A DNA stretch of 64,000 bases. Source: Streptococcus parauberis NCFD 2020. GTDB lineage: Bacteria > Bacillota > Bacilli > Lactobacillales > Streptococcaceae. The notes beneath the pieces are model-generated. The model ran no database searches, was not told where the DNA came from, and saw nothing but the letters and a program-made list of their open reading frames with translations. Each line of letters opens with the position of its first letter. Positions within the stretch are counted from its first letter, which is position 1. Shown here one piece after another: positions 18,954 through 27,464 of the stretch. The position numbers were made by a program, and so were the translations under genes. The stretch covers positions 992,001 through 1,056,000 of the forward strand of contig NZ_AEUT02000001.1 in NCBI RefSeq assembly GCF_000187935.1, in the 5' to 3' direction.

Positions 18954-19341
18954 TTAATATCCCAACATTTTAGAAAGATCTTCAGATAGTGCAAAATATG
19001 CGGAATGATATGTCCCATCTCCATTATCAATCAAATTAAAATCAATAGTTAAATCACTATTATCATTAATTATTAAGCTTATCATTAATCCCCCCATTGG
19101 ATTATAATCTAAGCTTTTATCATCAATAGAATATTTTTTTATTCTAAAGTCATTAATTTTATTGGCTGATGCTTCCTTATTTTCATACTCAATCTTTATA
19201 TCATATACTTTTTTAGCTTCTACACTGTGAGCTATTGCAATCATTTTTTCTTTTTCTGTGTGTAGTTTAAAAAATCATAAATCCCATTCCTCCAAAAACT
19301 GTTATTAATAATATTATTAATATCCAATACTTTTTCTTCAT
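18954..19341 (-). pseudogene. Membrane-anchored immunity candidate, frameshifted
   Basis: ATG at 19341 (ribosome site AAAGGTG) starts MKKKYWILIILLITVFGGMG, one transmembrane segment, and stops after 24 codons in ATTTTTTAA. Removing one T from the T6 run (19269-19274 region) restores a frame KLHTEKEKMIAIAHSVEAKK to the stop at 18954, about 128 residues. The exported part is a small beta-rich domain (DGTYHSAYFALSEDLSKMLG). It lies 17 bp before the lipase gene. A membrane-bound, outward-facing protein beside an exported lipase fits an immunity role like that of TilA, by inference. Confidence 0.55.
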
Positions 19342-19380
19342 TTCAACACCTTTATTATATTTTATAAAAATTTCTGTTCT

Positions 19381-19406
19381 AATTTATTTATAGTATACTA
19401 CAAATT
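19381..19406. promoter_or_regulatory. Palindromic element TAGTATACTA upstream of the lipase locus
   Basis: A 10-bp perfect palindrome (19391-19400) within a longer imperfect dyad with AATTT/AAATT ends. A nearly identical stretch occurs at 54897-54920 upstream of a second broken lipase-like gene. It may be a promoter/operator or a recombination site. Confidence 0.45.
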
Positions 19407-19452
19407 AACAAATTATTACTCCTTTTCTTTCCTTTAACATTTATAGTTTTCA

Positions 19453-19650
19453 ATGAAGTTAAGCAGAAAAAATTCATATGAAAATATGCAATTTTTGATC
19501 ATATTTTTAAGTAGACTTTTATGGTTCTGGGCGACATTGCGCCAGCCATTTTATGACATAGAAGGTACTATCCTCCTCTCAGTATTCACTTTCATTATTT
19601 CTTACATTTTGATAAAAATGAAGATAAAAAAAATCGAAAAGGATAAGTAA
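19453..19650 (+). CDS. Small two-span membrane protein
   Basis: 65 residues: a hydrophobic segment at about 14-30 (FLIIFLSRLLWFWATL), a polar turn and a second at 41-56, then a basic tail KMKIKKIEKDK. No known family. No convincing ribosome site, so translation is doubtful. It stands alone, divergent from the lipase locus and convergent to the C39 peptidase gene, before a bidirectional terminator. Confidence 0.4.
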   Translation: MKLSRKNSYENMQFLIIFLSRLLWFWATLRQPFYDIEGTILLSVFTFIISYILIKMKIKKIEKDK

Positions 19651-19713
19651 AAAGCGACTTCCTTAACAGCTATGTGACTAAATACAGTCTGATATTTTTC
19701 ACAGAACCAATTC

Positions 19714-19745
19714 AAAAAGCCAATCCTAGAGATTGGCTTTCTTTA
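19714..19745. terminator. Bidirectional terminator
   Basis: AAAGCCAATC (19716-19725) pairs with GATTGGCTTT (19731-19740) around CTAGA, with T-rich ends on both strands. It ends the C39 peptidase gene on the minus strand. Confidence 0.85.
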
Positions 19746-19747
19746 TA

Positions 19748-22483
19748 TTAAATATAATTAGTTATCTTGAAGAATGGTGCACTGACACCAAGGTTATCTG
19801 ATTTAAATGTTGATCGTTCATTCCATAGATTTGCTACTGGATACCAACCACAATATCTTTGTGTATATGGATCATAGACATAGGTGTTCCCATTTTGGTA
19901 ACCTTTATAAACCATTTCATGACTTCCATTTCCGACAAATTTATTATATTGAATAGCTCCTGCAACATGGAAACCTGCTTTTAGAGCTGATATCAAATCT
20001 GTTTGTGTAATGAGGTTAGTAGATTGGTAACCAAAGTGGCTAACAGCCTTTAGTAAACCTGTTGTAGTTGTTCCAATCTCTGATTTATTAAAGTCGTTGG
20101 TGCTGTAATAAAGGAAATCTGCAACTTGTGGTGGTAAAACTGCTTTACCTGAAAGTGAAGAAAAGATCATGGCAAGACTAGTAGGAACACATCCAGATGC
20201 ACCCATTGTATAGTAACCATAAGTTTTATTACCCCATCTTGGATCTTTCTGGTTATAATATGGGATATCATAACTGGCATTTAAAATATAATTACCTAAA
20301 GCTTTATTTTCAACAGTTCCGTCTGCAAAAGTTACCAAGGCATTAACATAGTAATTCCCTTTTACGCCACGGTGATTAATTTGATTAACAGATAGGCTGA
20401 GATTTCCATTGATTATACTGCTGGCATTGTAAGTAGAGAGGTTTGATTTATTTTCTTGAGACCAAACATCCAGTTTAACAGTTCGAATGGCCTTATCGCT
20501 AGCTTTTTGACTGAAGACAAAATCGACCACTCCTTTACTAGGAACATGATTTAAAACAATGTAATTTACTGATTGTTGAATGGTATTTTTAGGAATATTT
20601 GACTGCGCATCGACAACAAAGCCTTGGCTGGTAAGACCGATTGTTTGCTTACCAATTCTACTTTTACCATAAACATGCACAGCATATTCACCCAAGTCAA
20701 ATTGATGATCACGTAAATCAATTAGTGCCGTATAATTACCAACAGCATCTTTAATTGCCTTGCCCCAAAGGATATCATCCTGGTCATTCAACTTAGACCA
20801 AGTTGGAACTAAAACCTCGCTGATGTAAAGTGGCACATTAGTAATGGAAACTTGATATGTAGAAGGCGACTTTTGTTGAATCGTTGCACTGACATGGGGA
20901 CTAGGAATGGTAATTGTTGCAGTCGTTAAACCAATCATTTTCCCATCGCGCAGCTGATATGCATGGATATTGTAAAGACCAAAATCTTTGTGGTTCTCAT
21001 AATTAGCAAGAACTCTTCCGGACGCATCCGCAGTATACCATTTTAAATCGTCTTGCTTGTTGGCGTCAGACCAAACTGCATATTTGATTTGCGCATTTGT
21101 AGCTACAGTATTTGATTCAAGAGCTATGGCAATGCCACTTGTTGTCAAATTAGCATGTATTTTGTTAATAACTGGTTGATTATTCTCAATCTTGTAAGAA
21201 CCTAAATTTGTCCCTACTTTACTGCCATCAGTATAATTCGTATAAACATGAACTAAATAGTTATCACTTAAGTTAGAATGATTTTTGATATCAATAGTAA
21301 CCTTAGCCTGATTATTAGCAATGGTTGGTTTATACCAAACTAAATCATCTTGATCTTTGTCTTCTGACCATACTGCTACACTAACAGAAGAAATCATCTT
21401 AGTGTCTTTTGTACCACTTACAATCACTTCAAAGGTCGGATTGTTTTGGTCATAATTAACAATAGTAACTGTTGCATTTTGTGGTGTTGCAACACTGAAG
21501 CCTGCACTTGAAGATAGCCCGATTAATTTATTCAAATATTTATCAAAACCATAAATATGGGCACTGTATTCTCCAGTATTATTCTGATGTTTTGAAAGTT
21601 GAACATTTACTTTATAAGTTGTAGTATCTGTTTTAGTTGCTGTATACCAAATCAAATCATCTTGATTATTCAGTTTAGACCAAACGGGAACTTTGACAAA
21701 ACTGATATTGTTAGGAACATTACGGATCATAATATCATATGAAGTTGCAGATTGTTTAATAATTTCTGTTAGAATTTCTGGTTTTGGAATAGTTATTTTC
21801 AATGCATTTAAGCCTTGATACTGATTATAAGTATGGATATGATAAATTCCATAGTCTCTATGTTTAGCTAAGTCTACAATTAATGAAGCATTAGCATCTG
21901 CATTATACCAAATTAAATCATCTTGTTTGTTAACATCAGACCAAACAGCAAATTTTATTTTCTCACCAGGATTTAAGGGATGGTTATATTTAATATGAAT
22001 TTTACCATCCATAACATTTGCACTTGTTAGAGGAAGGGTGGTACTTGCCGCCACTGCAGCTAATGATGTAGTTGCAGTATCCTTAGCTTGCACTTCAGTT
22101 ACGACTGGTACAGTTTCCATTTTATTATCTTGAACGACAGGTGCAAGAGTTTCATTTTCTGTTTGAAGAGGTGTCTCCACAACCTCATCAGAAACTCCAT
22201 TAACAACTACTTCCTTATCACTCTCAGTAGTAACTGGTTGGACTGGAGTAGTTTGATCGCCACTAACAGTCATTTCTTGATTAACAGTTTCTGCCGGAGT
22301 CGGTGAAACTGTTTCCTGACTATTATCTGTAGGATCAGCAGTTTGCTGAATGACGACAATTTCATTTGTCGCTTCATTTGTTGGAACATCCTCTGCCTTA
22401 ACTAAATTTCCACCCAAGAAACTCAGCCCAACAACACTAGCAACAACCCAATTTTTCTTGGACTTATACATCTTTTTTTTCAA
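19748..22483 (-). CDS. Secreted C39-like cysteine peptidase with GBS Bsp-like repeats
   Basis: 911 residues. The signal peptide resembles the KxYKxGKxW type (KKMYKSKKNWVVASVVGLSF) and ends near LVKAED. A Thr/Val/Glu-rich region (40-150) leads into six repeats of about 85-95 residues, each with a core like VWSDxNxQDDLxWYxA and a strand ending YxxHxY, matching the GBS Bsp-like repeat. The C-terminal 170 residues are a C39-like papain-fold domain: YDIPYYNQKDPRWG, nucleophile Cys765 in GASGCVPTS, His855 in GSHEMVYKG, Asp871 in YDPYT. No LPXTG, so secreted or wall-bound through the repeats. Bsp-like proteins are linked to cell shape and wall hydrolysis. Upstream ~260 bp hold its leader and a duplicated terminator unit. 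Confidence 0.85.
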   Translation of the reverse strand: MKKKMYKSKKNWVVASVVGLSFLGGNLVKAEDVPTNEATNEIVVIQQTADPTDNSQETVSPTPAETVNQEMTVSGDQTTPVQPVTTESDKEVVVNGVSDEVVETPLQTENETLAPVVQDNKMETVPVVTEVQAKDTATTSLAAVAASTTLPLTSANVMDGKIHIKYNHPLNPGEKIKFAVWSDVNKQDDLIWYNADANASLIVDLAKHRDYGIYHIHTYNQYQGLNALKITIPKPEILTEIIKQSATSYDIMIRNVPNNISFVKVPVWSKLNNQDDLIWYTATKTDTTTYKVNVQLSKHQNNTGEYSAHIYGFDKYLNKLIGLSSSAGFSVATPQNATVTIVNYDQNNPTFEVIVSGTKDTKMISSVSVAVWSEDKDQDDLVWYKPTIANNQAKVTIDIKNHSNLSDNYLVHVYTNYTDGSKVGTNLGSYKIENNQPVINKIHANLTTSGIAIALESNTVATNAQIKYAVWSDANKQDDLKWYTADASGRVLANYENHKDFGLYNIHAYQLRDGKMIGLTTATITIPSPHVSATIQQKSPSTYQVSITNVPLYISEVLVPTWSKLNDQDDILWGKAIKDAVGNYTALIDLRDHQFDLGEYAVHVYGKSRIGKQTIGLTSQGFVVDAQSNIPKNTIQQSVNYIVLNHVPSKGVVDFVFSQKASDKAIRTVKLDVWSQENKSNLSTYNASSIINGNLSLSVNQINHRGVKGNYYVNALVTFADGTVENKALGNYILNASYDIPYYNQKDPRWGNKTYGYYTMGASGCVPTSLAMIFSSLSGKAVLPPQVADFLYYSTNDFNKSEIGTTTTGLLKAVSHFGYQSTNLITQTDLISALKAGFHVAGAIQYNKFVGNGSHEMVYKGYQNGNTYVYDPYTQRYCGWYPVANLWNERSTFKSDNLGVSAPFFKITNYI

Positions 22484-22628
22484 TAGTTATGCCTCCTCAT
22501 TGATATCCTAAATTAAATTCTCCAAAATACAACTATTTGCCAAGTATTTCACTTTTATTATACACCTTTTAAAGTTATATAAAAGTCCCTATTATCTTAT
22601 ATTATTACGTTAAAAAAGCTGATAACGC

Positions 22629-22733
22629 TAAAAAGACTTGAACAAGGGAATGTTCAAGTCTTTTTATTTTCTTAAATTTTTGATTTCAATAGTGATAGAA
22701 ATATCAATCTAACTTACGAATAAATAAATGTAG
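22629..22733. repeat. Direct repeat copy 1 (terminator plus conserved 32-bp block)
   Basis: Contains a strong hairpin (AAAAAGACTTGAAC with its complement, 22630-22665) and an exact 32-bp block at 22702-22733 beginning TATCAATCTAACTTACG. The same arrangement recurs at 23531-23635, with near-identical stem and an identical 32-bp block. The two copies bracket the bacteriocin-like pair. Confidence 0.75.
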
Positions 22734-22761
22734 AGGCACTAAATATAGAAAGGAGGTAACT

Positions 22762-23178
22762 ATGAAAAAAGCATTATCACATTATTTACTACTTTGTTGT
22801 TTATTAATAAGTTCTTTAAATCTTAACTGTTCTATAGTTCAAGCAAGTGGAAAATGTATTCTTCCCATAAATAATGAAGTGAATCTGTTAACACATCCAA
22901 ATCGTATTGAGATGAAAAGTGTACCAACTGTTGCAGTTAAGAAATCAATTCGTTGGGCCATACGCCATAGTGATGACCTAATAAGGGTTGCATCCCAAAC
23001 AATTGGGTGTGATGCTGCTAAAGTCGTTCAAAAAAATTTTGCTAAAGCAACCCCTGTATTGAATAGATTATTACAATATGATACTTTAGTATGGCAAACA
23101 GTTCAAGATCAGTTAACACATGTTGTTGGAAGACAAGCTGCTATTTGGATACGGATGGCTCTTGAGTGGTTATTATAA
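22762..23178 (+). CDS. Secreted bacteriocin-like protein
   Basis: 138 residues behind a strong AGGAGG ribosome site. The N-terminal 29 residues are a signal peptide (MKKALSHYLLLCCLLISSLN, cleavage near VQASG). The mature part of about 109 residues is cationic and amphipathic with exactly two cysteines (GKCILP and TIGCDAAK), able to form one disulfide, and ends in a hydrophobic helix (AAIWIRMALEWLL). This resembles large disulfide-containing streptococcal bacteriocins such as dysgalacticin in layout only; I do not see clear sequence similarity. The next gene, 13 bp downstream, looks like a cognate immunity protein. Confidence 0.5.
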   Translation: MKKALSHYLLLCCLLISSLNLNCSIVQASGKCILPINNEVNLLTHPNRIEMKSVPTVAVKKSIRWAIRHSDDLIRVASQTIGCDAAKVVQKNFAKATPVLNRLLQYDTLVWQTVQDQLTHVVGRQAAIWIRMALEWLL

Positions 23179-23191
23179 GGAGTAAGATTTT

Positions 23192-23524
23192 ATGGCTGGT
23201 TTAATTAATGACAATTTTAAAGAAGAAATTATGACAGAACTTTCTTGGATGATGACGGCTCTTGATGATATTAGTTCCAAGTATAAAATTGAGACCTATG
23301 AGCTAACTTTAATTAAGTATCGCGTGCAACCAGAAGAGGAACAGATAATCAATAAGTTCGTTACATTGAATAATAGAACTATTCAAACTTTCGCTATCCA
23401 AGAAATCCAAAAGTGGATGTTCAATGAATTTCAAGTAACATTCCAAAAAGATTGGATCATGTCTGACCAACTAGTCCAGAAACTCATTGACTTAAAATGC
23501 CAGCAACTTCAAATTATTGATTAA
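23192..23524 (+). CDS. Putative bacteriocin immunity protein
   Basis: 110 residues, no signal peptide, predicted mostly helical (EEIMTELSWMMTALDDISSK; NNRTIQTFAIQEIQKWMF). Ribosome site AAGGAG overlaps the end of the preceding gene region, and only 13 bp separate the two, so translation is coupled or at least cotranscribed. Size and helical make-up match bacteriocin immunity proteins, but no family is recognised. A terminator follows directly. Confidence 0.45.
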   Translation: MAGLINDNFKEEIMTELSWMMTALDDISSKYKIETYELTLIKYRVQPEEEQIINKFVTLNNRTIQTFAIQEIQKWMFNEFQVTFQKDWIMSDQLVQKLIDLKCQQLQIID

Positions 23525-23530
23525 AACAAG

Positions 23531-23635
23531 AAAAAAGACTTGAACCGAATTTAGTTCAAGTCTTTTTAGTTATATAAATTTTTGACCTCGTTTTAGATGG
23601 AAGTATCAATCTAACTTACGAATAAATAAATGTAG
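23531..23635. repeat. Direct repeat copy 2 (terminator plus conserved 32-bp block)
   Basis: Hairpin 23532-23567 ends the bacteriocin-like pair. The identical 32-bp block lies at 23604-23635, just before the type I toxin transcript. As a pair with 22629-22733 it could recombine and remove the 0.9-kb cassette between. Confidence 0.75.
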
Positions 23636-23682
23636 GAAAGTATCGAAGGCGGGACGGAAATCTATTTTAGGAGGTGATGCCT

Positions 23683-23748
23683 ATGCATTTACTGTCCATA
23701 GAAAGGTTTCGTCATGTCAGTTTTTCAAGCATTAATGCTTATGATTAA
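23683..23748 (+). CDS. Leader ORF overlapping the type I toxin
   Basis: 21 codons (MHLLSIERFRHVSFSSINAYD) with an almost perfect AGGAGGTGATG ribosome site. It overlaps the toxin start by 35 bp in another frame. Translation here may keep the toxin start open or closed; whether a peptide is made is unknown. Confidence 0.4.
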   Translation: MHLLSIERFRHVSFSSINAYD

Positions 23749-23791
23749 CTTTGGCATTCTTTTATTGACCATAGTTTCAAAAAGAAAATAA
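23714..23791 (+). CDS. Type I toxin, BsrE/holin-like membrane peptide
   Basis: 25 residues, MSVFQALMLMINFGILLLTI then VSKRK: a single membrane helix with a short polar start and basic tail, the pattern of the BsrE-type or putative holin-like toxins of Firmicutes. GAAAGG lies 7 bp before the ATG. The mRNA is closed by an 11-bp long-range pairing: 23648-23658 (GGCGGGACGGA) with 23858-23868 (TCCGTCCCGTC), as in other type I toxin mRNAs. It ends at the terminator at 23886-23914. A convergent antisense RNA overlaps its 3' half. Overexpression of such peptides damages the membrane. Confidence 0.75.
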   Translation: MSVFQALMLMINFGILLLTIVSKRK

Positions 23792-23796
23792 GTCAG

Positions 23797-23912
23797 TAAA
23801 AACCGCCCTCTTCTACTTTGACCGGTGTTGAGTTGCGGTTCTTACTGCTTCTTTTTATCCGTCCCGTCTTTAAAACGGTCCTCCAGGGAACTACCAAAAG
23901 TAGTTCCCTTTT
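23797..23912 (-). ncRNA. Antisense antitoxin RNA of the type I system
   Basis: Minus-strand promoter TTGACA (23941-23946) and TACAAT (23919-23924) with 16-bp spacing points into the toxin transcript. The predicted start is near 23912. The RNA would end at a hairpin AACCGC...GCGGTT followed by TTT near 23797, giving about 116 nt complementary to the toxin mRNA 3' region, including the long-range pairing segment and the terminator stem. No ORF. Confidence 0.6.
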
Positions 23913-23914
23913 TT
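23886..23914 (+). terminator. Terminator of the toxin mRNA
   Basis: GGGAACTAC-CAAAA-GTAGTTCCC followed by TTTTTT. Confidence 0.85.
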
Positions 23915-24002
23915 ATTTATTGTACAATAAGCTAACAAAATGTCAACAGAATGATTACTATAAAACAAATCACTTTTTTCAACCCCAGATAAAATTTTGA
24001 AC

Positions 24003-24165
24003 TACAACAAAAAGAGCCTTAACCCTTAGAGTGAAAATTTGGGGATAAGACTCTATTATATACTAAACCTGTAAAATTATGAATTGTCTAATTCAATGAA
24101 CGGCTTTTCAAAATACAATGCAGAGGTTCGAAGATAGGACTGATGGTCCATCAAGAGCCTCTAAA
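24003..24165 (-). mobile_element. Probable remnant of an IS element 3' end
   Basis: On the minus strand a short coding tail (LLMDHQSYLRTSALYFEKPF then IELDNS-stop, ending near 24078) is followed by an AT-rich stretch and GGTTAAGGCTCTTTTTG, resembling the end of an ISL3-type element. No transposase domain remains and no opposite end is seen, so this is tentative. The same DNA forms part of a nested inverted repeat (24095-24187). Confidence 0.35.
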
Positions 24166-24185
24166 GCCGTAGTGAAAGTTGTTCA

Positions 24186-26837
24186 TTAATTAGAAAGTTT
24201 TTGCATTTCAACAATGCGATCCTTGGTCGCATCAAATTTCGCCTGATAATCCGCCTGCTTGTCGCGTTCTTTTTGAACCACTTCTGGTTTGGCGTTGGCT
24301 ACGAAGCGTTCGTTGCCTAGTTTTTTGCCGACCATGTCTAGTTCTTTTTGCCATTTGGCTAATTCTTTGTCTAGACGTGCTAGTTCTTCTTCAACGTTGA
24401 GTAAATCAGCAAGTGGCAAGTAGATTTCTGCCCCTGTGATGATGCTGGTCATAGCCAACTCAGGTGCTTCCATATCAGATGAAATAACTAATTTCTCTGG
24501 ATTTGTGAAGCGGTTGATGTAATTGGTGTTGGCAGTGAAGAAGTCTTCTAATTCTTTGTCAGACGTTTTAATCATAATTGTGATAGCCTTGCTTGGTGCA
24601 ACGTTCACTTCTGCACGCGCATTACGAACCGCACGGATCAAGTCTTTGAGGCTTTCCACGCCATTGTGCGCAGCTTGATTTTCAAAAGCAGGATTAACGA
24701 CTGGATATGCTGCCGTTACGATTGAGCTCTCAGCGATTTGTCCGAAAATTTCTTCCGTCACAAACGGCATGATTGGGTGAAGGAGACGCAAGATTTTGTC
24801 CAAAGTATAGAGAAGGACCGAACGGGTCATCACTTTTTCGGCTTCATTTTCGGAATAGAGCACTTCCTTAGTCAATTCGACATACCAGTTGGCAAACTCT
24901 TCCCAAATGAAATTGTAAAGGATGTGGCCTGCAACACCGAATTCGAACTTGTCAAAGTTCTCCGTAACTTTGACGATAGTCTCATTAAGATTGTGAAGAA
25001 TCCATCTGTCAGTCACATTCCCCGCTTCAGACTTAGCAATCTTAGCCACATTTCTTTCAGCTTCTTCAAGCGTCAAGCCTTCGTTGTTCATGAGGATATA
25101 GCGGGAAATGTTCCAAATCTTGTTAATGAAATTCCAGCTGGCATCCATTTTTTCATAAGAGAAACGTACGTCTTGACCTGGAGCAGAGCCGTTAGATAAG
25201 AACCAACGGAGAGCATCAGCACCATATTTTTCAATGACATCCATTGGATCAATACCATTACCCAAGGATTTAGACATTTTGCGTCCTTCTTCGTCACGGA
25301 TTAAACCGTGGATAAGAACGTTTTGGAATGGGCGTTGATCAGTGAATTCCAATGATTGGAAAATCATGCGTGATACCCAGAAGAAGATGATGTCATAACC
25401 TGTTACTAATGTTGAAGTTGGGAAGTAACGTTTGAAGTCTTCTGCATCTGTATCAGGCCAACCCATGGTTGAAAATGGCCATAAAGCAGATGAGAACCAA
25501 GTATCAAGAACGTCTTCATCTTGAACCCATTCGTCGCCATCTGGTTCTTCTTCACCTACGTAAATCTCACCTTCAGCATTGTACCATGCTGGAATTTGGT
25601 GTCCCCACCATAATTGGCGCGAAATAACCCAGTCGTGGACATTTTCCATCCAGCTCATGAATGTATCATTGAAACGTGGTGGGTAGAATTCTACCTTACC
25701 ATCTGTTTCTTGGTTAGCAATAGCATTCTTAGCCAATTGATCCATTTTAACAAACCATTGGGTTGAGAGACGTGGTTCTACTACGGCACCTGAACGTTCT
25801 GAGTGTCCTACTGAGTGAACACGTTCTTCAATTTTAACAAGGGCACCAAGTTCTCTTAATTTTTCAACTGTTGCTTTGCGGGCATCAAAACGGTCCATCC
25901 CAGCAAATTCACCAGCCAACTCATTCATTGTTCCGTCATCGTTCATGACGTTGACTTGTGGTAAGTTATGGCGTTGACCAACTAGGAAGTCGTTAGGGTC
26001 ATGGGCCGGTGTTACTTTAACAACCCCTGTTCCAAATTCAGGATCCGCATGCTCATCACCAACGATCGGGATAGGCTTATTCACGATTGGTAAGATAACG
26101 TTTTTGCCGATCAAATCTTTGTAACGAGGATCTTCTGGGTTGACAGCTACGGCCACATCACCAAACATTGTTTCTGGACGGGTAGTTGCTACTTGCAAGC
26201 CGCGCGAGCCATCTTCCAACATATAAGTCATATGGTAAAAAGCACCTTCTACGTCTTTATGGATAACTTCGATGTCGGAAAGGGCTGTGCGGGCAGCTGG
26301 GTCCCAGTTAATGATGAACTCGCCACGGTAAATCCAACCTTTTTTGTAGAGGTCAACAAAGACCTTACGAACGGCTTTCGATAAACCATCATCGAGGGTG
26401 AAGCGTTCGCGAGAATAATCAACTGAGATTCCCATCTTGCCCCATTGTTCCTTGATTGTTGAGGCGTACTCATCTTTCCAATCCCAGACTTTTTCAAGGA
26501 ATTTTTCTCGGCCAAGATCGTAGCGAGAAATGCCTTGCTCGCGCAGACGTTCTTCTACTTTAGCCTGTGTTGCAATCCCTGCATGGTCCATCCCTGGTAA
26601 CCATAGGGTATCAAAGCCTTGCATCCTTTTTTGACGGATAATAATATCTTGAAGTGTGGTATCCCAAGCATGTCCAAGGTGAAGTTTCCCAGTAACATTC
26701 GGTGGTGGAATAACGATTGAGTAGGGTTTAGCTGTTTTGTCGCCTGAGGGCTTGAAAACATCTTGGTCCAACCACTTGTCGTAGCGACCTGCTTCAACTT
26801 CGGTTGGGTTGTATTTTGGTGATAGTTCTTTAGACAT
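24186..26837 (-). CDS. valS: Valyl-tRNA synthetase
   Basis: 883 residues, full length. The class I HIGH-type motif is in [15 protein letters not shown] (about 45-58). The large editing domain (CP1) follows, with [15 protein letters not shown] and [27 protein letters not shown] carries the KMSKS loop near 525. The C-terminal anticodon-binding and coiled-coil arm ends [16 protein letters not shown]. It charges tRNA-Val in the cytoplasm. It is the last gene of an operon that begins with a valine T-box about 1.75 kb upstream. Confidence 0.97.
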   Translation of the reverse strand: MSKELSPKYNPTEVEAGRYDKWLDQDVFKPSGDKTAKPYSIVIPPPNVTGKLHLGHAWDTTLQDIIIRQKRMQGFDTLWLPGMDHAGIATQAKVEERLREQGISRYDLGREKFLEKVWDWKDEYASTIKEQWGKMGISVDYSRERFTLDDGLSKAVRKVFVDLYKKGWIYRGEFIINWDPAARTALSDIEVIHKDVEGAFYHMTYMLEDGSRGLQVATTRPETMFGDVAVAVNPEDPRYKDLIGKNVILPIVNKPIPIVGDEHADPEFGTGVVKVTPAHDPNDFLVGQRHNLPQVNVMNDDGTMNELAGEFAGMDRFDARKATVEKLRELGALVKIEERVHSVGHSERSGAVVEPRLSTQWFVKMDQLAKNAIANQETDGKVEFYPPRFNDTFMSWMENVHDWVISRQLWWGHQIPAWYNAEGEIYVGEEEPDGDEWVQDEDVLDTWFSSALWPFSTMGWPDTDAEDFKRYFPTSTLVTGYDIIFFWVSRMIFQSLEFTDQRPFQNVLIHGLIRDEEGRKMSKSLGNGIDPMDVIEKYGADALRWFLSNGSAPGQDVRFSYEKMDASWNFINKIWNISRYILMNNEGLTLEEAERNVAKIAKSEAGNVTDRWILHNLNETIVKVTENFDKFEFGVAGHILYNFIWEEFANWYVELTKEVLYSENEAEKVMTRSVLLYTLDKILRLLHPIMPFVTEEIFGQIAESSIVTAAYPVVNPAFENQAAHNGVESLKDLIRAVRNARAEVNVAPSKAITIMIKTSDKELEDFFTANTNYINRFTNPEKLVISSDMEAPELAMTSIITGAEIYLPLADLLNVEEELARLDKELAKWQKELDMVGKKLGNERFVANAKPEVVQKERDKQADYQAKFDATKDRIVEMQKLSN

Positions 26838-26858
26838 AATTGTCCTTTCTTGATTTCT

Positions 26859-27464
26859 TTAATCCGGTTCTTGTCCGTCGTGTGCTGGCCATTGGCAGTC
26901 TTCTAGTTTGAAGTCTGTAAATGTTGCTTTGAAGCTTGAGTCCTCTGGGCTACAAGCATAGATACCAAATTGGACTGGGCCTTGGGCTTTACTCATGTGG
27001 CAAATCCGCATTTGTTTAAAAGTATGACCATCTTGTGAGCACTCCAGGCGGAAGTCATTGCCTCGGCGGCTGAGGCGATACCACATTTCTTTGATTGAGG
27101 CATCAATTTCGGTGGTCGCCCAATCTGAGTAACCTTGATTGGTAGCAACTGAACCTAAATGTTGGAAGTCTTCGTTTTCAAATTCAATCGATGCTTTCAA
27201 CCAGTTTTCAGAATCCAAATACATGACTAGGCCGCATTGATCAAATCGGTATTTACTGTCAAAGCTGGTTTTAACCACAAAGGAGAAATAGTCTTCTTCA
27301 ATGGTCATTTGTAAAACAGGGGCATTATCATTTTGAAAATGATAATAAGTACGCTGCCACAAATCGGTATGAGGTAAAGTCTCAATGATGATTTCTTCAT
27401 CAGTGATAGAATAAGATTTTGGTTGACGGGTCCAAACTAGGTCTTTACAATTAAATGTTTTCAT
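26859..27464 (-). CDS. DUF1349 family protein (concanavalin-like fold)
   Basis: 201 residues, a beta-rich cytoplasmic protein without signal peptide. Segments such as DQCGLVMYLDSENWLKASIE and GNDFRLECSQDGHTFKQMRI followed by GIYACSPEDSSFKATFTDF match the DUF1349 jelly-roll layout (related to yeast Ree1). Its biochemical function is unknown. It overlaps the GNAT gene by 14 bp and ends 21 bp before valS, so all are one transcription unit. Confidence 0.8.
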   Translation of the reverse strand: MKTFNCKDLVWTRQPKSYSITDEEIIIETLPHTDLWQRTYYHFQNDNAPVLQMTIEEDYFSFVVKTSFDSKYRFDQCGLVMYLDSENWLKASIEFENEDFQHLGSVATNQGYSDWATTEIDASIKEMWYRLSRRGNDFRLECSQDGHTFKQMRICHMSKAQGPVQFGIYACSPEDSSFKATFTDFKLEDCQWPAHDGQEPD

